Below, one piece after another: positions 54,479 through 64,000 of a DNA stretch of 64,000 bases; the first letter of the stretch is position 1; each line of letters opens with the position of its first letter. Under the pieces are notes generated by a model. It was not told where the DNA came from, searched no databases, and worked only from the letters and a program-made list of their open reading frames with translations. This DNA is from Peronospora farinosa. Its lineage: Eukaryota; Oomycota; Peronosporomycetes; Peronosporales; Peronosporaceae. The stretch lies in assembly GCA_947646735.1 (NCBI GenBank), contig CANTFK010000287.1:62001-126000 (forward strand). The letters are read 5' to 3'. A program made the translations under genes and the position numbers.

Positions 54479-55721
54479 AGAAACTGCGTTGTCGTCATTG
54501 ATGGAGCCAACGTCGCGTGTCAAAAAGACGGTAAAGCGCACATTTCGAAGCTCGCAGCTGCGGTTCAATTCTTTCAGTCACTGGAATTGATGAAGGGGCG
54601 TTACCCCGTCAAGTGTGTAGCATTCGTACCCAACTTTTGGCTCCATGTGAAGCCTTTGCCTGATACTGCCGGCCTCAGAGAGAATGAAGCCATGGATAAA
54701 AATGACTGGATGCTGCTTAATGAGCTTGTACATAAGGATTACGTGGTCCTCACGCCGTCGCAATCCCACGACGACTTTTACGTCATCGACTATGCTGTCA
54801 AGTACGACGGGTTTATCGTTACGAACGACATGTTTCGCGATCACGTAGCGAATAAGGTGAGACGAAGGTGTAGATGTTTGACATGCTGGTGATTTTGGTG
54901 ACTCGTGCTGACGTTGGACTTGTGGTTTATGTTCTTTGTACCTAAGCGATCATTTCATGGCAAGAAGTTGACGAGCAAGTGGGTACGCTCACACTGCATC
55001 GACTTTACTTTTGTTGGAACGGAGTTCATGCCGAATCCACGTGCAATGGAGCGCGTGTTCTCTTTTCAGCCGTCGGTAATTGAGCCGACGGCTTCTGCTC
55101 CGTCCCTTGCGTCAACAAGCACAACAGCTTTACCGAGTACGAGTTTACAGAAGACACATTTGAATGATGAGAATGGCCAAGACAGCACTGACGTCGACGT
55201 AGATGAGGATGAGATGGTAGTGGATCATGCAGGCACGAAACGGAGCAAGAACATAGATCTCTCGGAGGTGACGTACTACAAGGTGCCACGCCAGCTGCTG
55301 CCAATGCTGCACGGGCAAAATGGAGAAACGATGGAGAAGTTCCAGGAGTACACGGGGACTTACATTGTTCTACCTTCTCACGCAGTACTGGAAACTTCTC
55401 TGGCAAGGTCGACGTCAGACGTACTGACATTGTCAATTTATGGGTAAGTCGATCAGAGGAATGGCAAGAGATAACGATTGATCCTTAATCTTTTGGTATG
55501 GATTTGATTTGTGAAGACCGGAAGCAAGTCGGCAGCAGGCTGTGGGTCACTTGGACGCATTTCTCCTCGAAATGCAACAAAAGCACTCTTCTCACCAGTG
55601 GCAGCAACATATGCCATACCAAGCCTATCAATATCAGACAGTAAGTTATCCCCAACATGTAGCAGCCGAGGGGAATATGCCACCACAAGACGACCAAACG
55701 ATGGAGATTGATCCCTACTAG
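54479..55721 (+). CDS. NYN (Regnase-type) ribonuclease with a following KH domain; first exon not resolved
   Basis: Exons 54479-54856, 54947-55443 and 55517-55721 join in frame to about 360 residues; the true 5' end is missing. The NYN/Zc3h12a nuclease core reads CVVVIDGANVACQKDGK, KCVAFVPNFWLHVKP, YVVLTPSQSHDDFYVIDY and KYDGFIVTNDMFRDH, with the acidic residues that bind metal (IDGAN, DD, TND), then DFTFVGTEFMPNPRAM. After an acidic linker comes a KH domain (YYKVPRQLLPMLHGQNGET) with the GxxG loop GQNG and YTGTYIVLPS. The tail is Gln/His-rich. Predicted to be a sequence-guided endoribonuclease. Animal KHNYN has KH before NYN; here the order is reversed. Confidence 0.82.
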
Positions 55722-55880
55722 TATCAAAAAACAAAAACGACAAGTTGTACAAGACAGAAATGCTGCGTTGCCCTCTAAATTATTTCCATTCTCGCTTGTA
55801 AGCTTCATTATCTATCTCGCCAAATTTTTTTTCGTCCTGTTGCATCGACGATATGTTAGAAGTCAAAGCCGACAAAGATA

Positions 55881-57287
55881 CTACAAGCACAACACACTGA
55901 GACGCACCCGCGATTCTTCTTTCCATCCTTGAGCATCCGTCTCCTTCCTCCGCTTTCCTCCTTTCTGAAACGACCGCCAATTACCAACGCGTTGCTCTCG
56001 ACGGTCCGTTTCTGCCCATGAGCGCTCTCGCTTGAACATATTCACGACCTTTACGTGTGCTTTTTCTTCCTGCTCTGTCTCACGCCGCCGCTGAGCAGCG
56101 TCGCGCTTCTCGATATTCAAACGGCGATTTTCAATCTCCGCAAATGCGCGTAGTACGGCCTTGTCCACAGCATCCTTAAGACCACCAAGTTCACTTTCTT
56201 TAATACCTTTTTTAATCTTTTGGCGACGTTCCTTGGTGACTGCCAGTGTTGCATTTTCGATCGTGCGAATGCATGTCTTACGCCGGTCTTCTTGTATAAT
56301 CAGGTTGTATGCCTTCGTTATTTCTACATTAGCAACGACCCACGGTTTAGGTTGACGTTGAAATAACACCATCTTCGTGTAAAACCATTACTTACCTTCA
56401 AAAGCTTCGCGGGCCTTGGGGTTGCGACACTTGTCTGGATGCACCATCGTCGAAATCTGTGCAGTGCGCCAAAGGTCAGTAAATCAACTTGATGCAGTCT
56501 ATGCATCAGCGTGCCAAGTCTCTACCTTGCGATAATGCTGCTTCATATCCTCCTCCGTCGCGTCTACATCCAACATGAGCACTCTGAATGGATTCAAGTT
56601 GATCCAGTGAAAGTGTGGCTGCAGCAATCGCTCAATCTGTCCGTCAGACGTGCCAAAATCCACTACTTTCTTCTCTTTCTTAGCTTCCTCCTCCTCTTTG
56701 TCCTTCTTGATGCAATTAGCATTTTCCTCAAGCTCCTGCACCTCGGACAAGAATTCATCCAGCAGTGCATCTTCTGCTTTTGGCTCATTCTTCTTCTCCT
56801 GTTCTTTCTCTTCTTGTTCTTTCTTCTGCAACTTTTGCTCCTGTTCCTCTGCTTGTCTCTTCTCCATCTCTTGTCTCAATCTCTGTTCCTCTCTCAACCT
56901 CTTGCTATACTCCAGACCAGCCGTATACGCCTCTTCCGATGCCTGTAAGAGCGACAAATTATCCGGATCCAGACACAATCCCTGCTTATACGTCACTCGA
57001 GCGGCATCAAATCGATGTAGCGCATGTTCTGCTGCACCTTTTCGACTATATCCTTTCCACCAATCAGGCTTTAGCTCAATACATTTCTCGGCATCCTTTA
57101 AAGCTTTACCCCGTGCGTCTCCCATGGCCAAATACGCCGCTGATCGATTGCTATAGTACACGGCATTCTCTGGATCTAACTCAATAGCACGTGTATACAT
57201 CTCCACTGCATCCTTGTACTGCTTGGCTGCTACCAAGTTGTTCCCTTCTGCTTTAAAGCTCTCGGCCTGCGCCGCCCACTCTTCCAT
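55881..57287 (-). CDS. TPR-DnaJ fusion, DNAJC8-like, three exons
   Basis: Exons 57287-56526, 56456-56396 and 56323-55881 give 421 residues. Three TPR units fill the first 115 residues (QAESFKAEGNNLVAAKQY, DPENAVYYSNRSAAYLAM, KPDWWKGYSRKGAAEHAL), like the Hsp70/Hsp90-binding TPRs of STI1. A Glu/Gln/Lys coiled coil follows, then NPFRVLMLDVDATEEDM and MVHPDKCRNPKAREAF with the HPD motif of a J domain, and a basic helical tail. The NPFRVLMLD...HPDK context is that of DNAJC8, a nuclear spliceosome-associated J protein, which lacks TPRs in animals. The exon 1 join falls inside the J domain, so both parts clearly belong to one gene. Confidence 0.88.
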
Positions 57288-57398
57288 TGTATGAAGGAAA
57301 TGATGTGGTTTACGTCAAATTGGAGGTCGGGTGAAATTTAAAAGTGGATTTTATCCATACAACCCAATTTCATTCATACTGTACAGACCCATCCCATA

Positions 57399-57478
57399 AA
57401 AAAACGCCATCTCGTATTTTACACAAAAATACGAGATGGCGTTTTTTACCGTTTTGTGTAAACCACAAAACGGTAAAA
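57399..57478. repeat. Two overlapping perfect hairpins between the TPR-DnaJ and Ku80 genes
   Basis: Hairpin 1 has 22-bp arms (57399-57420 and 57426-57447) with the loop ACACA; the arm contains ACGCCATCTCGTATTTT. Hairpin 2 has 15-bp arms (57444-57458 and 57464-57478) with the loop TAAAC; the arm is TTTTACCGTTTTGTG. They share four T residues. All arms pair without mismatch. Confidence 0.95.
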
Positions 57479-57506
57479 TACAGAATTATAAACATATTGT
57501 GTAGCC

Positions 57507-60258
57507 ATGTCACGGACAAAGGTGATGTTACCGTAGTACGTGTCCAAGTGGTGCAATATCGACGCGTATTCTAATGATCTCTGGCTTTTTTATATCCTAT
57601 ATATACAGGAAGCTGTGGTAATTTTACTGGATGTAGGCGTCTCGATGCGCTTGCCGCTGCATGAACGCATGAGTTTCAATGAGAAGAACCGATTCGATCG
57701 AGACGATGAAGTGCAGCACACGCGCTTTGCTGCAGCTGTTGCTGCCGTTGAAAATGTCATTCAGCAAAAGGTTATTACAGTCGTAAATTATACGTGAAAT
57801 GCAGGAAGATTTGGTGCTAAATTGCTGATAAATTATGATACAAAATAGCTCTTTTTCCAGCCAAAGGATGAAGTGGGAATTGTCGTCTACGGCTCCGAAG
57901 GTTGATAGCTGTTTCCAATACAATTGATACGATACATATGATAGATTAACTCTTGTTTGTTATGTGGTATTAGATACAGATAATCAGTTGAATGAAGAGC
58001 AAGACGAGGAACAGTATCGGAATGTGAAGGTGGTGAACTCTATCGACACTCCGACACTGCAAATGGTCAAGCGACTGAGAGAGTTGAAACCGTCACAGAG
58101 TGAGGAGACGAAGGAATGTCTATTGTATCAATTGATGGAACTGTGTCCATTCCACTGTACTGATCGTATTGTTGCAATGCAGGTGGATATCTTGGATGGG
58201 TTGATTGTGGCACTGGACTTGCTGTTTCGACGAACTGACGGGAAAAAATACAACAAACGGTTGATGGTCATTACTGACGCAGCTGCAAAGATTGCCGATG
58301 CAGGGGACTTGGAGTCAATTGTCATGATGATTCAGAACATGGAAGTAAAGCTCCAAGTGATGTACGTGTGACAGTAATTGCGGTAGGATGTAGTGAGGTG
58401 ACTGCTGACATGGATCATTTCGAGATGTCAGCGGGCTGGACTTTCAGCACACGAAGATCAAGGCAGAAGAAGGTAAGCCATTGCATGAGGAGATACCCGA
58501 AATGATCGTAAAGGACTAACCGATGACATCATCTGCAGGTGACTCAGCGAGAATCAAGGTAAGACTTTTGATATAGCGGTCAGCTTGTTGATTTGCCTCA
58601 ATTACTATTTTGTGGATTGGCAGGATGAGAACGAGAAAATGCTTGTGTCAATTGCAAATGAAGTTGGAGGCGAGGTGTGCTCGGTTTCCAAACGTATGCA
58701 GCTACTCGCGCAAGGTATGAAAAAAACAGTGGCCTTGACGACGAAATTTCGAGGCTCACTCGAGTTTGGAGATACATTTGGCATCCCGGTGTACTGCTAC
58801 TTGAAAACTAAAACTGCGACGCTGCCGACCCTATCAAAGGAGTCCCAGAACTCTTACGAAAAGGAGACGGGAGGAAAAGTGAAACTTGACCGGCGGTATA
58901 CGTCTCCGCAGAATATCGATGAAGAAGTTCCTCCAGACGAGCAAGTAAAAGCTTATCGCTACGGAGCAGAGAAAGTTCCCTTTGCTTCGGCAGATATGGA
59001 GTTTTTCAAATTTCGGACCGAGAAATCGCTGAAGGCACTTGGGTTTTTAGATCGGGCACAGATCAATCATGCAAAATTTGTCGCGAATACCGACATCTTC
59101 ATCGCTGAACCAGGAAAGCCACATGCAGCGACGTGCTTTGCCGCACTAGTTGATGCAATGGTAGAACTTGACCAGGTGATTGTCGCTCGTTTCGTCCCGC
59201 GAAAAAATGCTGCTCCTAAAATTGTGTCTTTGATTCCCCACGCGCCATCCTCTGGCAAAGGCGACAATTACTACGCACTGTGGGCCCAGCAATTGCCATA
59301 CGAAGAGGACATGCGGAACTACGAGTTTGCTCCGTTAAAGACTCGCAAGTACACTCCATCCGAGGAACAGCAATTGCTGGCAGATAAACTTGTGGATAGT
59401 TTGAGCATCCGTGACGACAAGGCCGATGAGGTGGGTGCGTGCTTTAACCCAGTGATTCGCCGTTTCTTCCACGCGGTGTCTAAGCGGGCATTGGATGAAT
59501 CAGCCGGGGTTCCTGCTCTGCCGGCATACATGGAGTCGAGCTTGAAGATGGATCCTGGACGTCAAGAGAAAATATCGACCCTCATCGAAAGCTTTGGCGA
59601 CGCTTTCCAGCTGAAAGAAGCAGTGAAAAAGGCAAAGGACAAAAAGAAGAAATCGTTTTGGAGCGATGTGCCAACGGCTTCAGTGAAAGAAGAGGACATC
59701 AAAGAAGAAAATGAAGATGCGGTTGGTAGAGATGCAGGCTCCGACTTGGAGCTGGACTTGGACGATCTATTGGATAGCGGAGATGTGACCACTGTGGGGT
59801 CCATGAACCCCATCGCTGACTTTGAGGTATTGGTCGAGTCCTTCCAGTCGAAAGCGAGTCGTCGTGAACGACTCACGGCAGCAGTCACTGGCATGGAGAC
59901 ACATATTGAGAGGTTCTTGAGCCAGAATGGATCAGAGTTCTTTCCAAAAGCGTTGCAGTGTCTCTCTCACTTTCGCAAACGTAGTCCCGAGATTCAATAC
60001 TCTGCTCAGTTCAACGAGTTCCTGACCAAGTTAAAGTCGGTCTTATCAGAAAACTCGGATGCTTGGAAGGCCATCAAGGACGCTGGTATCAGCTTACTGA
60101 CTTCATCGGAAGACCCTAGCGTCGACGTCTCACCTGCTGCAGCTCGCGCCTTCCTCCACGGCGAAGAGGAAGTGGACGTGAATTTGGTCGCCGCTTCGTT
60201 GTCCTCGCAGGTGGAGGAGATGGAAAAGGAAGACGATATGTTTGCTGACTTTGAGTAA
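57507..60258 (+). CDS. KU80: Ku80 (XRCC5), six exons, two frame slips in exon 4
   Basis: Exons are 57507-57521, 57609-57770, 57861-57900, 57974-58472, 58539-58558 and 58624-60258. The vWA-like start reads MSRTKEAVVILLDVGVSM, then PKDEVGIVVYGSE, LQMVKRLRELK and LDGLIVALDLLFRR. Exon 4 slips by one base near 58350 (before it NMEV, after it APSDVRVTVIAVG) and again near 58430; two bases restored give about 790 residues. The first fits one A lost from a short A run. The core reads ANEVGGEVCSVSKRM, GSLEFGDTFGIPVYCYLKTK, VKAYRYGAEKVPF and ARFVPRKNAAPK. The helical Ku C-terminal domain follows, ending EEMEKEDDMFADFE. With Ku70 it binds DNA ends in non-homologous end joining. Confidence 0.88.
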
Positions 60259-60366
60259 GCACACGACTGGCAGCAAAGATCAACAAAAGAAGTACGTAAT
60301 AAGTAGCATCAGTCTGAAGTGGAAAATAAATGGTTCAATGGCACAGTTGTAGACTTCTCCACCAGC

Positions 60367-60996
60367 TTATGCTGCTCCTGGGAACTCCGCTGCGGGGTCG
60401 TAGAATTTTGTGGGTGCCTTCCGTCTGCTCGAGCGACGCACTGCAATGAAGCCATCTTCATCGACAAGTGGTATCTCCGGCTCCGCCTCCTCTAAGATAG
60501 CGCCAAGACTCTGATCACTGCGTTCAGCTGGTCCCATGCCGTCATCCTGCGTCTTTACTTTAACAGCCTTCAAGTCAATTGGAAAAAGCGACTGGATCTG
60601 CTCGTGCATGGCTTTAATGCGATCGTATTGCGCCTTCTTGCACTCTTCCGCCAATACCGTCAGCAGCTCCGCAAGCTCCTCAATGCTGCCATCCTCACAC
60701 AAGAGTCCAAATTCCGTCTCGACGTATCCGCCAATATTATCGGCCATCGCATCAGCGTACACCACTTTATTGTACTTGAAGACGTGAAGAATCTCCTCCA
60801 GCAGAATTTCGTACTTGCGACGAGTGTCACCGCCGCCCCATTCGCCCTCAACAGCCATACGCAATGCCGTCCAACGAGCTAATGCCAGTTTGACACTATA
60901 CTCAAAATAACCCCATGGTGACTTGATTGTGCCGGCCGTAAATTGCTCCGAGTGCTCACGAGCGACCGCCAGTAAAATGCTCTCGGTCGCGCTCAT
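60367..60996 (-). CDS. TSR2: TSR2-like pre-rRNA processing factor
   Basis: 209 residues from MSATESILLAVAREHSEQF; an ATG 48 bases upstream in the same frame (MDKSNLLG) is possible but less like the family. The WGG domain is clear: ARWTALRMAVEGEWGGG, then RKYEILLEEILHVFKYN and ADNIGGYVETEFGLLCEDGS. TSR2 binds Rps26 and acts in 18S rRNA maturation. After the domain come an acidic part and GFIAVRRSSRRKAPTKFYDP. It converges with Ku80 (about 110 bp between stops). Its promoter holds a 13-bp tandem repeat. Confidence 0.88.
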   Translation of the reverse strand: MSATESILLAVAREHSEQFTAGTIKSPWGYFEYSVKLALARWTALRMAVEGEWGGGDTRRKYEILLEEILHVFKYNKVVYADAMADNIGGYVETEFGLLCEDGSIEELAELLTVLAEECKKAQYDRIKAMHEQIQSLFPIDLKAVKVKTQDDGMGPAERSDQSLGAILEEAEPEIPLVDEDGFIAVRRSSRRKAPTKFYDPAAEFPGAA

Positions 60997-61062
60997 TATT
61001 ACTTTGAATGGTTGACCAGTCCCTAGTAAATTGCTCTTGTCCAATCAAAGACAAGTTCAATC

Positions 61063-61153
61063 CTGAAGTTCAATACTGAAGTTCAATCCTGAAGTTCAAT
61101 CCTGAAGTTCAATACTGAAGTTCAATACTGAAGTTCAATACTGAAGTTCAATT
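61063..61153. repeat. 13-bp tandem repeat (CTGAAGTTCAATA) upstream of TSR2
   Basis: Seven complete 13-bp units, with A, C or T at the last position (A, C, C, A, A, A, T), and partial units on both sides (61054-61062 and 61154-61162). It lies 67 to 157 bp upstream of the TSR2 start. Confidence 0.95.
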
Positions 61154-61298
61154 CTGAAGTTGCATACAAGTTGTGTGTTTTCAGCACACCACGTCAGAAT
61201 TTTTATATTGATGGATTGAATTATAGTACACTGGCGTGGGAGCCCCTAGTGGCAGCCTGACGAGACGCCAACGCAAAAGCATCATTTCGACATGCCTT

Positions 61299-63158
61299 CT
61301 ATTCAAACACTGATGACGTCGATAACGCCGGCGTGCCAAACTGTCTGTCGAAAGAACCTGTACTGTCACTGGTGTCTCTCAACTCGTTGGCTGCTGAGAA
61401 CTTGTGTGCCTGCGACACCAACTTCATCGCACGGTCTAACCTTGCATCCAGCATGAGCGTGAGCTCCACGGCTTCACGTGCCGTAGTTTCGGCAATTTCC
61501 CGCGCTTCGATCGCAGCGGTAATGAGGTTCTTAGCCTTCTCTATCTGTCTCTCCTGCTCATGTCCGTTCTTGCAAAGTACGCAGACCAGCTCAATGAGTT
61601 CCGAAGGTGACGACTGCAGCACTGATAACGGCAACAACGGGTCTGACAGCTCGTCCAACTTTAGCTTTGCCATCTCCAGCTCTGCGGCCGACAAGACACC
61701 GTCCATGCCTTGGGCTGGTGCAATGCGCATCTCGGTGGTACGGACAAACTCCCGAAACTGCTCCATCTCGCGTCGCTGATTTTTCTCGCGCTCCTTCATC
61801 TGCTCCAGACGCTTTCGCGAACGTCGTGGGTGTAAGAGCTTTTCCAGCGGATTGCCCTCCTCCTTGATACTGGTAGAAATGTTGTAGCTCTCACGGAAGC
61901 TGCTAACGCTGCTGCTCGAATGCAAACCGTGCATACTAGCTCGGCTAGTACTACGGCTGACTCTGGGATTTTCCAAATGCTCTGAAACTCGTCGATGTAC
62001 TTCCCGCTCGCACTCAAACTCCTTTGCCTGTTTGTACATGCTAATCTGCTTCTCCATCGTTTCTATCGTCTTTTGGGTCCTCGCCTGTACCTCCTGCTCA
62101 ATGGTCTGCTCCATGTCTGCCTGTTTCCTAGATTGTTCTGCTGCTAGCTCCTCAAGCTGTCGAAGACGGAACTGGAATTTTTTGTAATCATCTGCACTAA
62201 GGCGCACTACACTAGAATTACCGTGAGAACTCCCGACATTGCTGTTCCGCCATGCATCACCATCTGACTCGTACTCGTCACCTGAATCCTCGTCCTCCAT
62301 CGCCAAAACCATTTGTTGGAACGCGCGACGTGTCTGCAAAGCAGCAACACTAGCCTCCGTTAACGTTGTAGTATTTGATACCGTTGCCATCTCGGAAAAA
62401 ACAGTTGCTGAAGTAGGAGACAAATACGATTCATGAGATATTGTAGCGGTGATTTCCGTAGATGACTCGGAAATCCTTGCATTAAGCAAACTATGTGAGC
62501 CAGACGATCGTCTGGATCTGTTTGCAACACGACATCCATCCACCAGTGATGTCCTTATGTCACTCATCCGTTCACTCAGCATGGACTCATTAGAACTGGA
62601 AGTGGTGCTAGTTGCTCGGAACGCGTCGCTATTGACACGATTCTTGTATGACATGGAGCATTGCAGTTGACGATACTCGGCCAAGCTATTACGATTGCTA
62701 CACAAAGGAGATTGTCCCGTAGAACCACTGTGTCGACTGTTCCGCATACTAGATCCTCGACTCTGACTCGGTGTCACAACGGATTCTTCCGAAATCTCGG
62801 TATCGTTGTCACCACAGGAAAAGTTCTCGTGAAGTGTAGGGCTCGTGCTACGGAGCGTCGAAGACGACGAACGGACAGATGACGATAAGTTAGACGGTGG
62901 AGCTTGTAGTACTTTGGTGCTCGTATCGACTGGAGCGGGTATGGACGGCACGACGATCGTCTGTTCAGCTCCTCGACCAAGTTGTTGCGGCTGCCGACGT
63001 GGCTTTTTGTCCGAGTGGCTGCTGTTTTGACTCGTGCTGTGATTCAAGACAGCGTCACGGTCAGCGTCTGAAGAGTGATGGTAATAATGTTTACGCAATG
63101 AAAAACGATGGGACTTGGACTTGGATATCCGCTCTGATGAACGAGAAAACAACGGCAT
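61299..63158 (-). CDS. Ser-rich coiled-coil protein of unknown function
   Basis: 619 residues from ATG at 63158 (MPLFSRSSERISKSKS). The first 290 residues are Ser/Thr/Arg-rich and disordered. A coiled coil covers about 310-420 (QFRLRQLEELAAEQSRKQ, QTIEQEVQARTQKTIETM), followed by a basic segment (KLLHPRRSRKRLEQMKERE) and a more folded C-terminal helix region (LLPLSVLQSSPSELIELVC, IEKAKNLITAAIEAREIAE). No catalytic motif and no known domain. It could be a cytoskeletal or scaffold protein, but that is only a guess from composition. Single exon and no break. Confidence 0.7.
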   Translation of the reverse strand: MPLFSRSSERISKSKSHRFSLRKHYYHHSSDADRDAVLNHSTSQNSSHSDKKPRRQPQQLGRGAEQTIVVPSIPAPVDTSTKVLQAPPSNLSSSVRSSSSTLRSTSPTLHENFSCGDNDTEISEESVVTPSQSRGSSMRNSRHSGSTGQSPLCSNRNSLAEYRQLQCSMSYKNRVNSDAFRATSTTSSSNESMLSERMSDIRTSLVDGCRVANRSRRSSGSHSLLNARISESSTEITATISHESYLSPTSATVFSEMATVSNTTTLTEASVAALQTRRAFQQMVLAMEDEDSGDEYESDGDAWRNSNVGSSHGNSSVVRLSADDYKKFQFRLRQLEELAAEQSRKQADMEQTIEQEVQARTQKTIETMEKQISMYKQAKEFECEREVHRRVSEHLENPRVSRSTSRASMHGLHSSSSVSSFRESYNISTSIKEEGNPLEKLLHPRRSRKRLEQMKEREKNQRREMEQFREFVRTTEMRIAPAQGMDGVLSAAELEMAKLKLDELSDPLLPLSVLQSSPSELIELVCVLCKNGHEQERQIEKAKNLITAAIEAREIAETTAREAVELTLMLDARLDRAMKLVSQAHKFSAANELRDTSDSTGSFDRQFGTPALSTSSVFE

Positions 63159-64000
63159 ACGAGTGACAAAATACGACGACCTCAGTACGTACGTAAGAAG
63201 TGAACGTCTCACTTAAAATCAAGGGACGGAGGGGGGACGGACGGATGGATGGACGGTACTGCGATGCAGTGAATGATTGCGATTGATCCCAATTTTATAA
63301 GGAAAATCGTATTGTAGTAATATACTACCAGAAGGAAGGAAGGAAAAGGGTGTGACAATAATACAGAACCCTTCTTTTTACCTCTTACAAAATGTATATA
63401 AGAGCCAAAAACGCAAGAGAGCAATATGGAGAATGACCCTGGAGGCAAGTGAATGAAAGCCACTGGCTTTTTCAAGCACCCGTTTGGCGACTTTCGAACC
63501 AATCAACGTACACGAAACAACAGTATTGACCAATCGTCGACTAGAATGAAAGGCGCAACTCGTCAGCGCACTTGTGGTACAGCGACGGGCGATCCTATTG
63601 GAGTCGTTTAGACGAGCGTCTCTCGTCACGTAGCGCAATTGCGACTTGTTTGGCGATCAGACCCCCCCCCCCCTCTCTTTAATTTTTCCCGTAATTTAAT
63701 AATATATGGGATGTTTTTTTAATGCCATGAACAAATTTCATGGTCGAGAATGTACAGATTTCGGCGTAACATGAATGTCGAATGGAGATACTTGATTTTG
63801 CGTAATAGCGAGCTCAGAAATGTGTCAGGACGATGCCACCGCAACTTTGTGGTCGTTTCTTTATTTCCTTCCGCCCAAGGTGACGATGTCGTTGTTTAGG
63901 TGTAAAAGATGTCCGAGTGTTGAAACGGGGGGATGGAAAAACGAGTTTTTTCTTAACAAATGGATGAGTTATAACAGCGTTTTAGGACTTGATTTAACAG
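63159..64000. other. Upstream region and window end; low-complexity tracts
   Basis: It has a GGAC/GGAT-type repeat at about 63221-63258 and a run of C residues at about 63661-63673. No gene can be supported up to the window edge. Confidence 0.4.

Noticed and set aside
56511..57187. Long Leu/Ser-rich plus-strand frames
   Set aside because: They mirror the Glu/Lys-rich coiled coil and TPR part of the TPR-DnaJ gene.
58085..58180. Possible extra intron in Ku80 exon 4 (donor GTGAGG, acceptor ATGCAG)
   Set aside because: The sites look good, but removal changes the reading frame before DILDGLIVALDLL, while the unspliced frame is open and continues correctly.
63661..63673. Run of C residues
   Set aside because: A simple homopolymer in non-coding sequence, with no associated structure.

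Overview
The window looks like nuclear DNA of an oomycete, most likely a member of the Peronosporales (Phytophthora or downy mildew group); I cannot name the species. The grounds are: densely packed eukaryotic genes on both strands; short GT-AG introns, mostly about 65-90 bp; several start regions carrying a good match to the oomycete core promoter (Inr plus flanking region, consensus GCTCATTYYNCAWTTT); a plant-like SAP-PHD-SP-RING SUMO ligase; small Ser/Thr-rich secreted proteins with GPI-type tails; and a Ty1/copia element. No rRNA, tRNA or CRISPR was found.

Layout. 0-7 kb: the end of a VPS9-domain protein, a MAP kinase kinase, and an ALIX/BRO1-type ESCRT protein whose frame is broken four times. 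7-16 kb (all minus): DJ-1/PARK7-like protein, splicing factor SF3a60, a SIZ1/PIAS-type SUMO E3 ligase, and a ten-exon Aurora kinase. 16-24 kb: a DUF1772-like membrane protein, an unrecognised coiled-coil protein with a duplicated WYR motif, holocytochrome c haem lyase, a DDX49/Dbp8-type helicase, and a polytopic TMEM185-like membrane protein. 23,974-28,805: a complete copia element with identical 310-bp LTRs and the target duplication ATTAC, but with broken gag-pol. 29-36 kb: kinetochore protein SPC25, RBM48, a myristoylation-motif RING protein (Sip5-like), and a secreted trypsin-fold protease with a mucin-like tail. 36-39.5 kb is almost gene-free. 39.5-48 kb: a bZIP-like protein, a copine, an F-box-like gene with broken frames, AP-1 sigma, BolA, and phosphopantothenate-cysteine ligase with an added membrane tail. 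48-52 kb: sparse, with two secreted GPI-type proteins. 52-63 kb: a PDE12-like phosphodiesterase divergent from a NYN-KH ribonuclease, a TPR-DNAJC8 fusion divergent from Ku80, TSR2, and a long Ser-rich coiled-coil protein.

Together these are mainly housekeeping genes: RNA processing (SF3a60, RBM48, DDX49, TSR2, PDE12-like, NYN-KH, DNAJC8-like), membrane traffic (VPS9, ALIX, AP-1 sigma, copine), mitosis (Aurora, SPC25) and genome stability (Ku80, SIZ1). The secreted protease and the GPI-type proteins are the more lineage-specific part.

Main caution: conserved genes (ALIX, DJ-1, Ku80) are interrupted by one-base slips, several explained by a one-base change in a short homopolymer, while long neighbouring genes splice perfectly. 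I treat these breaks as probable base-calling errors. I did not find a convincing wholly new system. The most unusual single items are the reversed KHNYN-like nuclease, the tail-anchored PPCS, the twin hairpins between the TPR-DNAJC8 and Ku80 genes, the initiator-overlapping start codon of AP-1 sigma, and the copia primer site that contains the Gag start codon.
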